DNA from: Adiantum capillus-veneris
Lineage: Eukaryota > Streptophyta > Polypodiopsida > Polypodiales > Pteridaceae
Assembly: GCA_014529385.2 (NCBI GenBank)
Contig: CM043964.1
Coordinates: 1,154,997 to 1,218,996 of the forward strand
DNA: 64,000 nucleotides
Direction of reading: 5' to 3'
The position numbers were made by a program, and so were the translations under genes. The notes beneath the pieces were generated by a model. That model was not told the DNA's origin and searched no databases. It saw nothing but the letters and a program-made list of their open reading frames with translations. Below are positions 25,168 to 39,850 of the stretch, one piece after another. Within the stretch, counting starts at the first letter, position 1; each line of letters starts with the position of its first letter.

Positions 25168-25239
25168 CTCCCCGGATAGGATTCGAACCTACGACCAATC
25201 GGTTAACAGTCGACCGCTCTACCGCTGAGCTACCGGGGA
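25168..25239 (-). tRNA. trnN-GUU: tRNA-Asn(GUU), left-arm copy with a stem mutation
   Basis: A 72-nt cloverleaf with TCCCCGG acceptor, D arm, GTT anticodon and GGTTCGAATCC T arm. Against the right-arm copy (52168-52239) it has G to A in the anticodon stem (GTCGA for GTCGG), creating an A-C mismatch next to the loop. In the plastid it would charge asparagine; here it is most likely a nuclear pseudogene. Confidence 0.92.
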
Positions 25240-26589
<1,350 letters not shown>

Positions 26590-26652
26590 TGAAGAGAGTA
26601 AATCTTTGTGTGTATACATAGATGGATTTACATCCACACTTTTCTAATCTAA

Positions 26653-28047
<1,395 letters not shown>

Positions 28048-28449
28048 TTAAATTTCTATTTAATCTTCTTTTTAAAAATTACATAACAATTGGTAGCAAA
28101 TCACTATGAAGAGATATTTAACTCCGTTTACTCAATTCCTTAATCAATAATTTTGTCAATTCCACAATTTTGAAAACGATTAAGGAGGGAAATCATACTT
28201 TTTTTAAAAAAAATTTCCCAGAATCACTTGAATAATCTTGCATTTCCGCGTATAATAACGTTAATACTATTGGTACTGGTAGAAATAGAAGTAGATTTAA
28301 AGGAAATGTTGGAAGGTAGAGTTTTAAGAAAGATTTTAATAAACAAGCAATAAGTACGTGAGACTACAAACAATTAGTAAAATTTTCTACACATCAAAAA
28401 AGCTGCAACGAATACAAAGATATTGTTGTCACTGCCCTGGCCAAAACTG
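28048..28449. other. chlN-ycf1 spacer, no gene seen
   Basis: AT-rich plastid spacer without a convincing open frame or RNA gene. Confidence 0.6.
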
Positions 28450-31400
28450 ATGGATCCCTATATGCTACTTGGTTTCTACTATGGGTTACTTACAACATTA
28501 CCCGTGGGACCTTCGCAAATCCTATGTGTGAGATCTTTTCTTTTGGGTGGGAATCTAAGTGGGCTAATTTCTATCAGTGGGTCGGTATTGGCACAACTAA
28601 TAACTGCATCATCAATCTACTGCTCGCCAATTTATCTATTACTGCTAAGGCCACATTTACTAACTATTGTGGCAATACCGTATACACTTCTCTTTTGTCT
28701 GGTAATCAAGGATTTTCCAAATTATCAGATTTTGCGTCCCGTGACATCATTACGTGACTCACGAGTAGCTAGATTATTTTTGATAAGTTTCTTTTTTCAA
28801 ATATTGAACCCAATAATGTTACCAAATAGTGTGTTAACAAGACTGATTTATCTATACTTCTTCAGGTATAGCACCAATACAGTTTTTATGGTATCTACTT
28901 TTATGGGTTGGTTAACTGGTCAGGCAGCATTCAATTTTTTTTCTAGACTACTTTTAAGTCGGGTGAAAGGGGATTCCCCGATATTATATCTAGTGGCGAA
29001 ACGTTTTATATATGCAACTTTTAGTATTGTTTCCATCTCATATGCTGTGGCATATTTGGGTAGAGCTCCGGTCTCTTTTTGGACCAAAAAGTTCATGAAT
29101 GAATCTCATGATAGAGAAATGAATCTTTGGGAAATTGCTGAATATTCGGATCTATTGTGGTGGTTTTTTAAACCGTGGCCCACTTCTTTTTTTGATCCCT
29201 CTAGGGCAAATCGGAGTAATCGATTTGTCAAAAATCGTCGATTCCACATGAATAATACTTTTTATAAGGGGAGAACATCCACATACTTTTTTGAAAAATG
29301 TTTAACTGATGGTAAAGAGAGATTATCTTTTCTAGCATTGCCCAGTTTGTCAATTTTTGGGAAAGAAATGTATCAATCGATGGCAAAGTCCCGTAGATCT
29401 TTTGGAATCCGTTTATCATATCAAAATTGGGTTTCAAAAAAATTAGCGAAAACAAAATTCTTTGAGAAAGAATTAACGGATCAAATCAAGTTGTTAGACA
29501 CTGGTTCTTCATTCTCAAAGACGATGAGTAGAAAAACAAGATTGATGGGCGGTAAAAGGAGGAGAATACCCCGCACCTATGACCCCTTTGTTAATAACTT
29601 CCGCATAAGAATTCCAGTTTCACAGACATTTTTGTTAGAAGATGACTTGGGTTTGAGTCTATGGGAATGGGAGAAATTGGCGACGGAAAGAAAAAATAGA
29701 AAGGCAAAAAAAACTGTCAGGATAAATGCTATCAAGGATAAGATTTTCACAAAAGATCAGAGATGGAAACATGAATATGGATATCCGCTACCGTGGGAAC
29801 CTTTGCCGTCGAGAAGTAAACGCATGTTCTATTTTATATTTGAAAATCGAGCTTTATACGACTACGATCTACAAAATATCTTGAAAAAGATAAAATCTTC
29901 GCCCACACTCGATGTTACTTGGAAAGAAATAATGGATTTAGATTATAAAGACCATATCTTATTTTTGACCTATTGCTGTCACCGATTTGGTTGGATATCT
30001 CCACTCGAAGCCTTTTTGAGAAAAAGTTCTAAGAGTTTGTCAAATGTAGAACGGAGAATACGCAGACTAAATAAAATTGGGAATTTGAGTATGGATCTGG
30101 CTCGATATACTATCCTGTATTTTGAAAATAATTTTGATATACCGGGAGGAGACGGCGATTTTCGCCACAGAAAATTGTGTAATGTGGGTATCACTTTCGC
30201 AAAAGGAAAGCCCAGATCGGAAAGATTAATGAAGCGATATACAAAAGTATCTGATTTCCGTAGAAAATTTCTGAAGGGCTCTATGCGTTCTAGGAGGCGA
30301 AAGACCTTGCTCTGGAAAGCACTTCAAGAAAAAATACGTTCGTCTTTTTTCCTCAGATCAGCAGAAAGGACAATCTTGTTTCAATCACTTATTGAGCGAC
30401 TGACAACTTCAAGCCGTGAAGAAAAATTTAGTGAGTTGGAAAAAGACACGGATTACGAATTTCAGAAACAACTACTAGATATCTCTTTATCAGCGAAAAG
30501 GAGTTTAATCGGTGAATCGAAGCTTACTCGTTCAGCTATAGCAGCTAGATCAGACATAGGTCCTATCCATAATGGAAGGGGATATATGCTAGTTTTTCAA
30601 TCCAGATTTCGAAAGTTTATTAAACTACCAGTACTTATAGTCTTGAAAAATATCGGACGTATTTTACTCCGTCAAAATTCCGAATGGAATAAGGACTGGA
30701 CGGGATGGAAGAAAGAAATTCATATCAATTGTACGTTTGATGGCGAAGACTTTTCACAAGATGAGTTACCTCCACGATGGTTAAGAGAAGGTATTCAGAT
30801 AAAAATTGTGTATCCGTTTCAACTGAAGCCTTGGCACACAGATGGGAATGAAAAACAACATACTCTTCAAAGAAAACACAAAGAAATTGGATCTAAAAGC
30901 CGGGAATTGAAAAGCAAAAGGAAATTGAAGCAAAAGAAGCACAAATTTACTTATTTAACTGTTTTAGGGTATCAGACGGATATACCTTTTGGAACTATTC
31001 AAAAGAAAACTTCTTTTTGGAAACCTGTTCGGAGAAAGTTAATTCGGATTTGTAAAAGAAGCTTGCCTCGTCAAATTAAACAAGCCTATCAATTTATTCA
31101 CTCTAGGTTCGAGAAAGTATCAAAATTGAATTCAACTCCATCGAAGAAATTGAATCTTATTTCCAATCTAAGACAAGGTGGAAAATTACTAAGTGACTAT
31201 AGTCTGGATGAGAAAAGTTGGATGAAAACCTCATCTACCAATTACGTAAATGAAAAGACAAAACCTAACTGTAATGTAATTTCAAACAGTGAGAGATTTA
31301 TTGCTATTGGTGGGGAAATGAGTCCGGCTAATGTTACTCGTAAACAACTTGTTACTCGGGACCAGGTAGAAAGAGAATTTTTAATGAGTATCGTTGCAGT

Positions 31401-33471
31401 TGACTCCAAAAACCTTTTGGACGAAAAAATAGATGACCCATATTCCAAAATAACTTCGAAGGATTTGGAAACAGGCGATACTACATCAGGTGACATAAAT
31501 CTTGTGAATTCCACCAAATTTGAACGGAAGCAATTGGTCGATTCCGAGGAAGCAGGATTAAGTTTATATTTACTTGTCAGAGAATTAATTGAAACATTTG
31601 TTTCAGTACTAATAAACTTGCCTTTCACAATTAACAGGATTTTTGTTCATTACTTCACTGAATTCCTCGCGTTGTATACAAAATTGGCAGGGATATTGGA
31701 TAACATTAATGAGGGAAGCAATTTATCAACAAGAAGTAAATCGTTGCAATTTGACTTGCCATCTCAAACCTGTATTTATATTGATATGTGGAACATCGGT
31801 ATGAGGGGCAGCTTAAACCTGGATCTGTTAGTTAATGATAAAAGAAGTAGCAGTAATTGCGGAGTAAAAAATAGACAGAGTGGCATCTATGTTGAAACCG
31901 ACGGTGTATCAAACCTATATCAACCCAAAATGTACGAGAAACAAACTCCCGTCCATTACAATTTAATCGCGACAAAATTTCTGAGTCCTGAAATAAGAAA
32001 TAATCATGTAAATGATTTAACAATGTGTTTTGATACGGAGACTGGCAAAACTGATGAAGAGTTTTTTGATGAAAAGGTTGCGAGGTCTATAGAGAATTGG
32101 GGATTTTTGAATAAATCTTGCAAATTGGATGAAATTAATTGGAATGAATGGTTATATTCTCTCTCCAGATATAACTTACCATTAACAGCCTGGCGCAATA
32201 TAGCACCTCGGAAGTGGAAAGTTTGCTTGAGTGAACTTAGTAGTATTGAGACAAATACGATAACTGAATTGAAAGATCAGGTATCTCAAAACAAGCTACA
32301 CAGTTATTATTCCATATACACAAAAAAATCTTTCCTCAGGAATAAAATTAGTAATTTTAGTAAACTGCGTAAACATAGAAACCTGCTACAAAACCTAACT
32401 GATTCCGTACAAAATGGCGATGTGGAAAATTTATCTGTGCAACGAGATATTATGGAGCAAAGGTTTCATTGCAAGAGTTGCATTCAAAAAAGTAGTAGAG
32501 GAGGAAGAAACAGAATTAGCAAATTTGTTCACTTTCTGAGTTCTAATGTGGAGAGCAAAAATAATTTGAATTTGCAAATTGATTTGCTATCGTGGTTAGA
32601 TCCAGATATTGCAAAAACAAAAATATTTTTAAAAAAAAAGAAAAAGGCAAAGCAGTTAAAAAATCCTCTATTGAGAAATCACTACCGATACAGATATGTA
32701 TTAGACATATCCGGCAGATTCCAAAAGGTATTGAATCAGTTGAATGATCTCACGTTAGATGAAAGAGAAGATGCGGACTACATTTTTCGATGGAAATTTA
32801 AATTTGAAACAGAATTGGAAAAATTTAGAAACTTAATTTCTCTCACGAGAATGCTAGGAGATGACCAAGATTTGATTACACTTTGTACAAATATTGAAGT
32901 AAATTCAGATTTGCTAAATTTGCAATTTAATGCAAAAACTAAACGTGATATGTTTCATAACTTATCTGTTGTTTCAGCCCATCGTTTGCGGCTAGTATTT
33001 GACGATCAAGATTTGTTGTATAAAATAATCAACCCTTTGCTAAAATTCAAAGGGAGATTAAGAGGTATATTTAGGAGACGTTTATACAGAAATGTATATA
33101 ACGGTAGTTATATTTCCAATTTGTCACATATATTAACTGAACGAAATTGTAAACAGTCTTGCCTCTATAACATCGATGACCTTTTATCTCCGCGACGTAG
33201 GCGGGAATTTCGATTTCTCTATTGTCTATTGAGCCCAAAAATAGAATATTCCCAATATATATCAAGAATTAAAAAAATAGACAATGCTGAGAAAAAACAA
33301 ACCCTTTACCATCTCCCAAGACCGATCAGGATTCAAAAGATTAAACGTTTTTTATGGCCCAGTCACCGATTAGAAGAAGCGGCCTGTACAGGCAGATCCT
33401 GCGTTGGCGTTATGACTGGAAGTCGATTTGTAACGCTTAGAATCCGAATGTATCCTATTCCTCTAAATTAA
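28450..33471 (+). CDS. ycf1: ycf1 (Tic214), inner-envelope translocon subunit (plastid copy)
   Basis: About 1,673 residues, uninterrupted. ATG at 28450 (MDPYMLLGFYYGLLTTLPVG) is the first in-frame ATG. The N-terminal 250 residues hold about six hydrophobic segments, matching the membrane domain of Tic214. The rest is long, Lys/Arg-rich and variable, as usual for ycf1. The C-terminal SPRRRREFRFLYCLLS block is a conserved ycf1 ending. The protein is part of the TIC import complex. Survival of a 5-kb open frame here implies a fairly young insertion or few random hits. Confidence 0.93.
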   Translation: MDPYMLLGFYYGLLTTLPVGPSQILCVRSFLLGGNLSGLISISGSVLAQLITASSIYCSPIYLLLLRPHLLTIVAIPYTLLFCLVIKDFPNYQILRPVTSLRDSRVARLFLISFFFQILNPIMLPNSVLTRLIYLYFFRYSTNTVFMVSTFMGWLTGQAAFNFFSRLLLSRVKGDSPILYLVAKRFIYATFSIVSISYAVAYLGRAPVSFWTKKFMNESHDREMNLWEIAEYSDLLWWFFKPWPTSFFDPSRANRSNRFVKNRRFHMNNTFYKGRTSTYFFEKCLTDGKERLSFLALPSLSIFGKEMYQSMAKSRRSFGIRLSYQNWVSKKLAKTKFFEKELTDQIKLLDTGSSFSKTMSRKTRLMGGKRRRIPRTYDPFVNNFRIRIPVSQTFLLEDDLGLSLWEWEKLATERKNRKAKKTVRINAIKDKIFTKDQRWKHEYGYPLPWEPLPSRSKRMFYFIFENRALYDYDLQNILKKIKSSPTLDVTWKEIMDLDYKDHILFLTYCCHRFGWISPLEAFLRKSSKSLSNVERRIRRLNKIGNLSMDLARYTILYFENNFDIPGGDGDFRHRKLCNVGITFAKGKPRSERLMKRYTKVSDFRRKFLKGSMRSRRRKTLLWKALQEKIRSSFFLRSAERTILFQSLIERLTTSSREEKFSELEKDTDYEFQKQLLDISLSAKRSLIGESKLTRSAIAARSDIGPIHNGRGYMLVFQSRFRKFIKLPVLIVLKNIGRILLRQNSEWNKDWTGWKKEIHINCTFDGEDFSQDELPPRWLREGIQIKIVYPFQLKPWHTDGNEKQHTLQRKHKEIGSKSRELKSKRKLKQKKHKFTYLTVLGYQTDIPFGTIQKKTSFWKPVRRKLIRICKRSLPRQIKQAYQFIHSRFEKVSKLNSTPSKKLNLISNLRQGGKLLSDYSLDEKSWMKTSSTNYVNEKTKPNCNVISNSERFIAIGGEMSPANVTRKQLVTRDQVEREFLMSIVAVDSKNLLDEKIDDPYSKITSKDLETGDTTSGDINLVNSTKFERKQLVDSEEAGLSLYLLVRELIETFVSVLINLPFTINRIFVHYFTEFLALYTKLAGILDNINEGSNLSTRSKSLQFDLPSQTCIYIDMWNIGMRGSLNLDLLVNDKRSSSNCGVKNRQSGIYVETDGVSNLYQPKMYEKQTPVHYNLIATKFLSPEIRNNHVNDLTMCFDTETGKTDEEFFDEKVARSIENWGFLNKSCKLDEINWNEWLYSLSRYNLPLTAWRNIAPRKWKVCLSELSSIETNTITELKDQVSQNKLHSYYSIYTKKSFLRNKISNFSKLRKHRNLLQNLTDSVQNGDVENLSVQRDIMEQRFHCKSCIQKSSRGGRNRISKFVHFLSSNVESKNNLNLQIDLLSWLDPDIAKTKIFLKKKKKAKQLKNPLLRNHYRYRYVLDISGRFQKVLNQLNDLTLDEREDADYIFRWKFKFETELEKFRNLISLTRMLGDDQDLITLCTNIEVNSDLLNLQFNAKTKRDMFHNLSVVSAHRLRLVFDDQDLLYKIINPLLKFKGRLRGIFRRRLYRNVYNGSYISNLSHILTERNCKQSCLYNIDDLLSPRRRREFRFLYCLLSPKIEYSQYISRIKKIDNAEKKQTLYHLPRPIRIQKIKRFLWPSHRLEEAACTGRSCVGVMTGSRFVTLRIRMYPIPLN

Positions 33472-33761
33472 AAAACCGGGTGTGACATACACTCAGTTGC
33501 TAAGTTGAATTCTTGAAATTGAAATAGTTGGAAGTCAATTATCCACGAATTTGAATTTCATGGATAGGTTAAAGCATTTGCCGGTCAGATCAGATGCGGT
33601 AACTCAAGTCGTGATTATGGGGTGTGTGTGGGAATGTTTATACCACCCCCCCCTAAACAACTGGATTTTCATCTTAAGAGAATTAGTGCTGCAACTAGCA
33701 GTCAAACCCCTTATAATCGATGCAAGGCGGGGACGAAGTTGTGCTTACTACTAATATTACC

Positions 33762-34036
33762 ATGAAAAAACAAGAATCTATTCACACGCAGCTTCCGGGT
33801 GAAAATGTAAATACGGGATTCACTGCTTCTCAGATTTACTACTCAACCTACCAAGTTTCGAAGCTTACTTCCCATTTGGAATTACACCCTAGGGACTATT
33901 CATCTCAAATAGGGTTATGGAAATTACTTGGTAGACGCAAGCGTCTCCTAGCTTTTTGTTCAAGAAAAATACGGGTTTATATGAAAGAGTTTTAACAAAA
34001 TTAGGTATTCGTGGATTAAAAGTGAAAGGACGTTAG
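33762..34036 (+). pseudogene. rps15: rps15, plastid 30S ribosomal protein S15, frameshifted
   Basis: ATG at 33762 (MKKQESIH), then the S15 signature LTSHLELHPRDYSSQIGLWK and LLGRRKRLLAF. The frame meets TAA just after YMKEF. Adding back one T in the run at 33990-33993 would continue to LTKLGIRGLKVKGR and a TAG at 34034-34036, which matches the family C-terminus. So a 1-bp deletion disables the copy, in the same kind of T run as in chlL. Confidence 0.9.
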
Positions 34037-34140
34037 CGTGAAAAAACTATCTTTTTGCCTCCTCCAGGGGTTTGATTTATCGCCTATTGTAATTGGAGCA
34101 GTTGTCTCATTCTCGGGTCAACAGAGGTTTATGATATTTA

Positions 34141-35342
34141 GTGGAGAGGAAGCAATTTACGAGTATTCGTCTTGAAGATATTGATCCAGTTGTAGTAAGC
34201 ATGGGTCCTCATCATCCCTCAATGCACGGTGTTCTCCGGCTTGTTGTTGCTTCGCAGGGTGAAAATGTTGTTGATTGTGAACTAATATTGGGATATCTGC
34301 ATCGAGGAATGGAAAAAATTGCCGAAAATCGAACAACTTCGCAATATCTTCCCTATGTGACGAGATGGGATTATTTAGCTACTATGTTTACTGAAGCAGT
34401 TACGGTCAATGCACCGGAAAAATTGGCAAATATTCAGATACCCGAAAGAGCTAGTTACATACGCGTAATCATGCCTGAATTAAGTAGAATAGCATCTCAC
34501 CTGTTATGGCTCGGGCCATTCCTAGCGGATATCGGTGCACAAACCCCCTTCTTTTATATATTTCGGGAAAGGGAGATGATTTATGACTTGTTCGAGGCGG
34601 CTACGGGTATGAGAATGATGCATAACTACTTTCGAATTGGGGGAGTTGCCGCGGATTTGCCATACGGATGGATCGATAAATGCTTGGATTTTTGCCAATA
34701 TTGCCTGCCAAAAATCTATGAGTATGAGCGATTAGTTACGAAAAATCCTATTTTCTTAAAACGAGTGCAGGGAGTAGGTTTCATAAACAGACAGGAAGCC
34801 ATCAATTGGGGATTATCTGGACCTTCGTTACGAGCTTCAGGGGTTCAATGGGATCTCCGCAAAATTGATCATTATGAGTGTTATGATAAGCTGGATTGGC
34901 AGATTCAGTGGCAGGGGAAGGAGATTCTTTGGCTCGATATTTAGTACGAATCGACGAAATGAAAGAATCAATAAATATTCTTCGACAAGCTTTAAAACTT
35001 CTCCCGGGAGGTCCATATGAAAATCTAGAGGGTCGGCGTCTTGTGCAAAAGAAAGACAAAATAGATTGGAACGGTTTCAACTACCAGTTTGTCGGAAAGA
35101 AATCTTCTCCTACTCTTAAATTGCCTAAACAGGAACATTATGTAAGAGTAGAAGCTCCTAAGGGAGAATTGGGAATTTTTTTAATTGGAGATGATAGTGT
35201 CTTTCCTTGGAGATTGAAAATTCGTCCACCTGGTTTTACAAATTTGCAGATTGTCCCTCAATTGATTAGGGGAATGAAACTCGCGGATATTGTGACAATA
35301 TTAGGTAGTATAGACATCATCATGGGAGAGGTTGATCGTTAG
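34141..35342 (+). pseudogene. ndhH: ndhH, 49-kDa subunit of plastid NDH, frameshifted
   Basis: Encodes the NdhH peripheral-arm subunit of the thylakoid NDH complex (cyclic electron flow). [24 protein letters not shown] and RRLVQKKDK are present, and the C-terminus ends MGEVDR-TAG. The frame breaks at 34911-34920: after DWQIQWQ one base is missing in the purine run, and the correct reading [10 protein letters not shown] continues one frame over. The first in-frame start is a GTG at 34141; the true plastid start is uncertain. It directly abuts ndhA (ATG at 35344). Confidence 0.93.
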
Positions 35343-35343
35343 A

Positions 35344-35901
35344 ATGATAAATAGTACCGAATTTTGCAGAAATAAACTAATTCATCTTTTTGACGAGTTA
35401 GAAATTACAATGAATCTTTCCAAATCAATTTGGATTTTTGCTTCTACTCTTCTTCTAGTTTTGGGAGTCACGACGGGAGTTTCAGTAATTGCATGGCTCG
35501 AATGAAAAGTATCCGCGGGGGTTCAGCAACGAATTGGACCAGAATATGCAGGTCCACTAGGAATTATTCAATCCCTAGCTGATGGAATTAAACTTCTTTT
35601 AAAAGAAGATATCATTCCAGCTAAGGGTAATGCCTGGTTATTTGCCGCCGGACCGGCTGTCGTAGTCACACCAGTATTTATTACTTATTTGGTAATACCT
35701 TTTGGCCAACATATCATATTATCCGATTCGGGAATAGGTGTCTTTTTTGGATTGCTATCTCAAGTATTGTACCCCTGGGTCTTCTTGTGGCAGGGTACGG
35801 TTCAAATAATAAATATTCTTTTTTAGGCGGTCTCAGAGCGGCGGCTCAATCTATCAGTTACGAAATACCCCTAGCTCTATGTGTACTGTCGATATCCCTA
35901 C
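35344..35901 (+). pseudogene. ndhA: ndhA exon 1, with editable stop and a frameshift
   Basis: NdhA is a membrane subunit of the plastid NDH complex. From ATG 35344 the protein reads to VIAWLE followed by TGA at 35503-35505. The family has Arg here (WLERK), so this fits a UGA-to-CGA edit. [17 protein letters not shown] follows. At 35752-35758 one T is missing from the run, so VFFG must shift to reach [20 protein letters not shown]. The exon ends at ISL plus one base before the intron motif GTGCGA. Confidence 0.92.
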
Positions 35902-36757
35902 GTGCGATTCGCCAAGCACGAATGAAAAAGATAGAAACGTTTTTACCTTGTAATAACAGTAAAAATTTCGTTAGATGATAACCAAATAGTTATCTGGGTG
36001 AACTCAAACAGCGTTTTTGCAGTTGCGGAGTCAAACCCAATAGTTCGTGGACGAACTGAAAACTTATCCAAGCGATGCAAGAGGCATGATCCCAAGGCTG
36101 TGATTCACTCTCCAGTCTCGAAGCGGATGGGAAGAGGCAGTCAATTTCTGTTCCCCCTTGGAGTTACAAAAAGTGATGAGCAAGAAACACGAATATACGC
36201 AAGAGATTTTCGAGGCGGGGGTAAATTAAATAGTATACGTAGAACAAATTATTTGGAAAAAGAAGGGAATGAAGTTGGATATTTAGATCTATTTATAGAT
36301 GTACCTATCTCTACCTTTCCCACATTTGTTCCCCTCCCCGCTTTACCATATGAAATAGACTCAGCTTCGGTAGGGATAACTGAGTAGTGTATCTACATCA
36401 TTTCATTCTCGAGTATAACGCCATTCACTTGAATGATAATGTTTGGGACGAAATAACCCTCATTGAAATTCTGCAATTTAGGAGAAAAAGTGATGCAAAC
36501 AAAGTTGGGTACAACCTTTTCTTTTTTAGATGCAGGGCTTAAAAATTACAATTTCTAGAATTGAGAAACTGGATGAGGTTGAGACAGATTCGGAAGCAAA
36601 TTTATAGCAAACAGAATCTCATTGATTGGGGGCGTAGATTCTTATCTGCAATTTAGAGAATTTACTCCCTTCATGATCTCGATGGGGAGCCGTATGAAGA
36701 TCTAAGTTCATGTACGGTTTTGAAATAGAGGCGGGAGAATCCGTCGACTATCTTTAT
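35902..36757 (+). other. ndhA: Group II intron of ndhA
   Basis: Begins GTGCGAT, the group II 5' consensus. A domain V hairpin (GAGCCGTATGAAGATC, then the pairing GTACGGTTTT) lies at about 36689-36722, and the intron ends ...TTTAT before CCGGTAGC. A 390-bp open frame at 35998-36387 resembles no maturase and is probably chance. Retention of the intron shows that the insert came from DNA, not spliced RNA. Confidence 0.85.
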
Positions 36758-37461
36758 CCGGTAGCTTGAGTACAGTTGATATAGTTGAGACACAATCCAA
36801 ATATGGTTTTTGGGGGTGGAATCTGTGGCGTCAGCCAATAGGATTTATAGCCTTTTTCATCTCTTCATTGGCAGAATGTGAGAGATTGCCATTTGACTTG
36901 CCAGAGGCGGAGGAGGAGTTAGTGGCTGGTTACCAAACTGAATATTCAGGAATAAAATTTGGCTTATTTTATGTTGGTTCTCACCTAAATTTGTCAGCTT
37001 CCTCACCATTTGTAGTAGTTCTCTATTTGGGTGGATGGGATTTCTCAATTCCTTTTGTCGAAAATTTTGGACAAATTGTTTCAACTTCAAGTGTCATTGA
37101 CAAGTCTCTCGACACGTTGAAACCGATTGTAGAGGTTGCCACTACATTATCCAAATCCTATTTTTACCTATTTTTCTCCATCTTGACAAGATGGACTCTA
37201 CCTAGAGTCAGGATGGATCAATTACTAGATCTCGGATGGAAAATTTCTACTGCCCATTGCTTCGGGAAATTCGTTGCTGACAGCTTCGTTTCGAATATTA
37301 CTCATAAGTTGACGCATCCGCCTCATTTTCAGTTCAAGTTAAAACTATTGAATTTAATGTATGGAAACAAACGCATTACCTGTCCTCCCCTGTCACATGA
37401 AAATGTGTATCGAAAAGTAAATTTGAAATTGGATTTATCAATTTTATGTTTTTGGCAATAA
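36758..37461 (+). CDS. ndhA: ndhA exon 2 (plastid copy)
   Basis: Joined in phase to exon 1 it reads [20 protein letters not shown], then [20 protein letters not shown], the signature of NdhA/complex I subunit 1, then [18 protein letters not shown]. Uninterrupted to TAA at 37459-37461, overlapping ndhI by 16 bases. The reading beyond the usual NdhA C-terminus is unusually long; a C-to-U edit at a CAG around 37330 could create an earlier stop, but that is a guess. Confidence 0.9.
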
Positions 37462-37949
37462 TTAAGTTTCAAAATTATGGTCAACAAGTTCTCGAAGCCG
37501 CAAACTACATTGGTCAAGGATTTGCAGTTACCTTGGATCATTCGAATCGTTTACCCATAACTGTTCAGTATCCATATGAAAAAAAATTACCATCCGAACG
37601 ATTTCGTGGACGTATCCATTTCGAATTTGATAAATGTATTGCCTGCGAAGTACGCGTTCGCGTATGCCCGATCAATCTCCCAGTTGTCGATTGGATATTC
37701 CTGAAAGATGTGAAAAAGAAAAAATTGAAAAACTATAGCATTGATTTTGGAGTTTGCATATTCTGTGGGAATTGCGTTGAGTACTGCCCAACAAATTGTC
37801 TGTCGATGACCGAAGAGTATGAACTTTCCAGTTACAATCGTCATGAACTCAATTTTGATCAAACGGCTTTGGGGCGTTTACCTCCTCCCGCCTCTGAAGA
37901 TGTTTCAATTCAATTAGTTTTGAATTCAAGAAATTCTTTTAGGAGATAA
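37446..37949 (+). CDS. ndhI: ndhI, 2x[4Fe-4S] subunit of plastid NDH (plastid copy)
   Basis: 167 residues from ATG 37446. Two ferredoxin-type clusters are visible: [12 protein letters not shown] near residues 64-75 and [12 protein letters not shown] further on. In the first, residue 70 is Arg (CGC) where a cluster Cys is required, again restorable by one C-to-U edit. The frame is intact. NdhI carries electrons from ferredoxin into the NDH complex. Confidence 0.95.
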   Translation: MFLAIIKFQNYGQQVLEAANYIGQGFAVTLDHSNRLPITVQYPYEKKLPSERFRGRIHFEFDKCIACEVRVRVCPINLPVVDWIFLKDVKKKKLKNYSIDFGVCIFCGNCVEYCPTNCLSMTEEYELSSYNRHELNFDQTALGRLPPPASEDVSIQLVLNSRNSFRR

Positions 37950-38136
37950 ATCTTGAGAACAAGAAAACTTGGCACCCAAGTCATAATTTGCCACACAAAT
38001 TACCTGCTCAAATAATTTTTTGGATAATCTGTCTGCTCAAAAACTGTCGAATAAAGATTAAAAATAAAAAAAAAAAGGAAAAATTAAGTATTCACTATGA
38101 AAAAATTCAGCTGAAACACTTAAGTAATTGTGTCTA

Positions 38137-38730
38137 ACGAATATCTCAGAATTAATTCACGATTTTGTTTTAGCACCGGTAGAATTGGGTATCCTGCTGG
38201 GAAGTTTAGGCGCAGTATCACTTGTCAATACAGTTAATTCCGCTTTTTCTCCGGGGTCGGTTTTCACTTGTATATCTTTATTATACTTTGTTTCGAATGC
38301 AGATTTCGTAGCTGCTGCGCAGTTGCCAGTTTATGTAGGAGCCATAAATGTTTTAACCGTATTTGCCGTCACGATTACTGATGAACCGGCAGGTTCTGAG
38401 ACTACTGCCCGTGGCATAGGCTATATCATTACTGCAGGGACTTGCACAATCCTTTTTTCAACATTATCTTTTGTGATTCACAATACTAAATGGTTTGACT
38501 TAAGTCTCATTCCTCAATCGGGAATTTCTACATCAGGCACACTCGGAAGTAATGTCCAACAACTTGGATATAAATTATTGGGAGAATTCGTAATACCATT
38601 CGAACTTCTCTCGATACTTCTCCTAGCTGCTTTAGTGGGAGCAATTAATCTAGCACGCAATGAAGATGCATTTATTGTCAATAAGAAATCAGCTGCTTCA
38701 GCACCCTACAAAAATTCTACATTTTTCTAA
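38137..38730 (+). CDS. ndhG: ndhG, membrane subunit of plastid NDH (plastid copy)
   Basis: No suitable ATG exists; ACG at 38137 (ACG AAT ATC TCA) gives MNISELIHDF after editing and fits the family N-terminus. Hydrophobic segments and the FVAAAQLPVYVGAINVLTVF motif of complex I subunit 6 are present. The C-terminus is intact to TAA. Confidence 0.92.
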   Translation, partial: TNISELIHDFVLAPVELGILLGSLGAVSLVNTVNSAFSPGSVFTCISLLYFVSNADFVAAAQLPVYVGAINVLTVFAVTITDEPAGSETTARGIGYIITAGTCTILFSTLSFVIHNTKWFDLSLIPQSGISTSGTLGSNVQQLGYKLLGEFVIPFELLSILLLAALVGAINLARNEDAFIVNKKSAASAPYKNSTFF

Positions 38731-38831
38731 CCGACGGAGAATTATTTAAATAGAAATCTATATCGAAGCCCCGGGAAAAAAAAAAAGATAGATTGACTCA
38801 TCAAAATGTTCGAGGAGAAATTTAATAGATC

Positions 38832-39131
38832 ACGTTTGAACAAGGACTAATTCTGAGTGCTTATCTTTTATGTGTAGGTTTTTTCGGTCTAATTACGAGT
38901 AGAAATATGGTTAGGGCACTGATGAGTCTAGAGCTAATCTTTAACGCGATTACTTTAAATTTCATTACACTTTCAAATCTTTTTGACAACCGAGAGACTG
39001 GGGAAATATTTACATTATTTGTAATAGCCGTTGCAGCTGCTGAAGCTGCTACCGGGTTAGCTATTGCCCTTTCTATACATCGAAACAGGAGATCTACTCG
39101 TATCGATCAATCGAATTTGTTAAAATGGTGA
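38832..39131 (+). CDS. ndhE: ndhE, NuoK-like subunit of plastid NDH (plastid copy)
   Basis: Starts with ACG at 38832 (ACG TTT GAA CAA), needing C-to-U editing. It reads [20 protein letters not shown], then [11 protein letters not shown] with the conserved membrane Glu, then [15 protein letters not shown]. 99 residues, a typical length. Intact. Confidence 0.93.
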   Translation, partial: TFEQGLILSAYLLCVGFFGLITSRNMVRALMSLELIFNAITLNFITLSNLFDNRETGEIFTLFVIAVAAAEAATGLAIALSIHRNRRSTRIDQSNLLKW

Positions 39132-39715
<584 letters not shown>

Positions 39716-39850
39716 TAGGTAGGACTGAAAAGTTAATTCCTAAATCATTCATTTCAACTCATACCCAAAACTTCTGACTTCCAAAGTTGGGTATGAGTCA
39801 TCTCATTTGGCTTACACAGTCTCTATTAAAAATTATTTCTTTTTTAATTC

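Noticed and set aside
35998-36387. 130-codon frame inside the ndhA intron as a maturase or intron-encoded protein
   Set aside because: No reverse transcriptase, domain X or endonuclease motif; low-complexity content and position within intron domains suggest chance.
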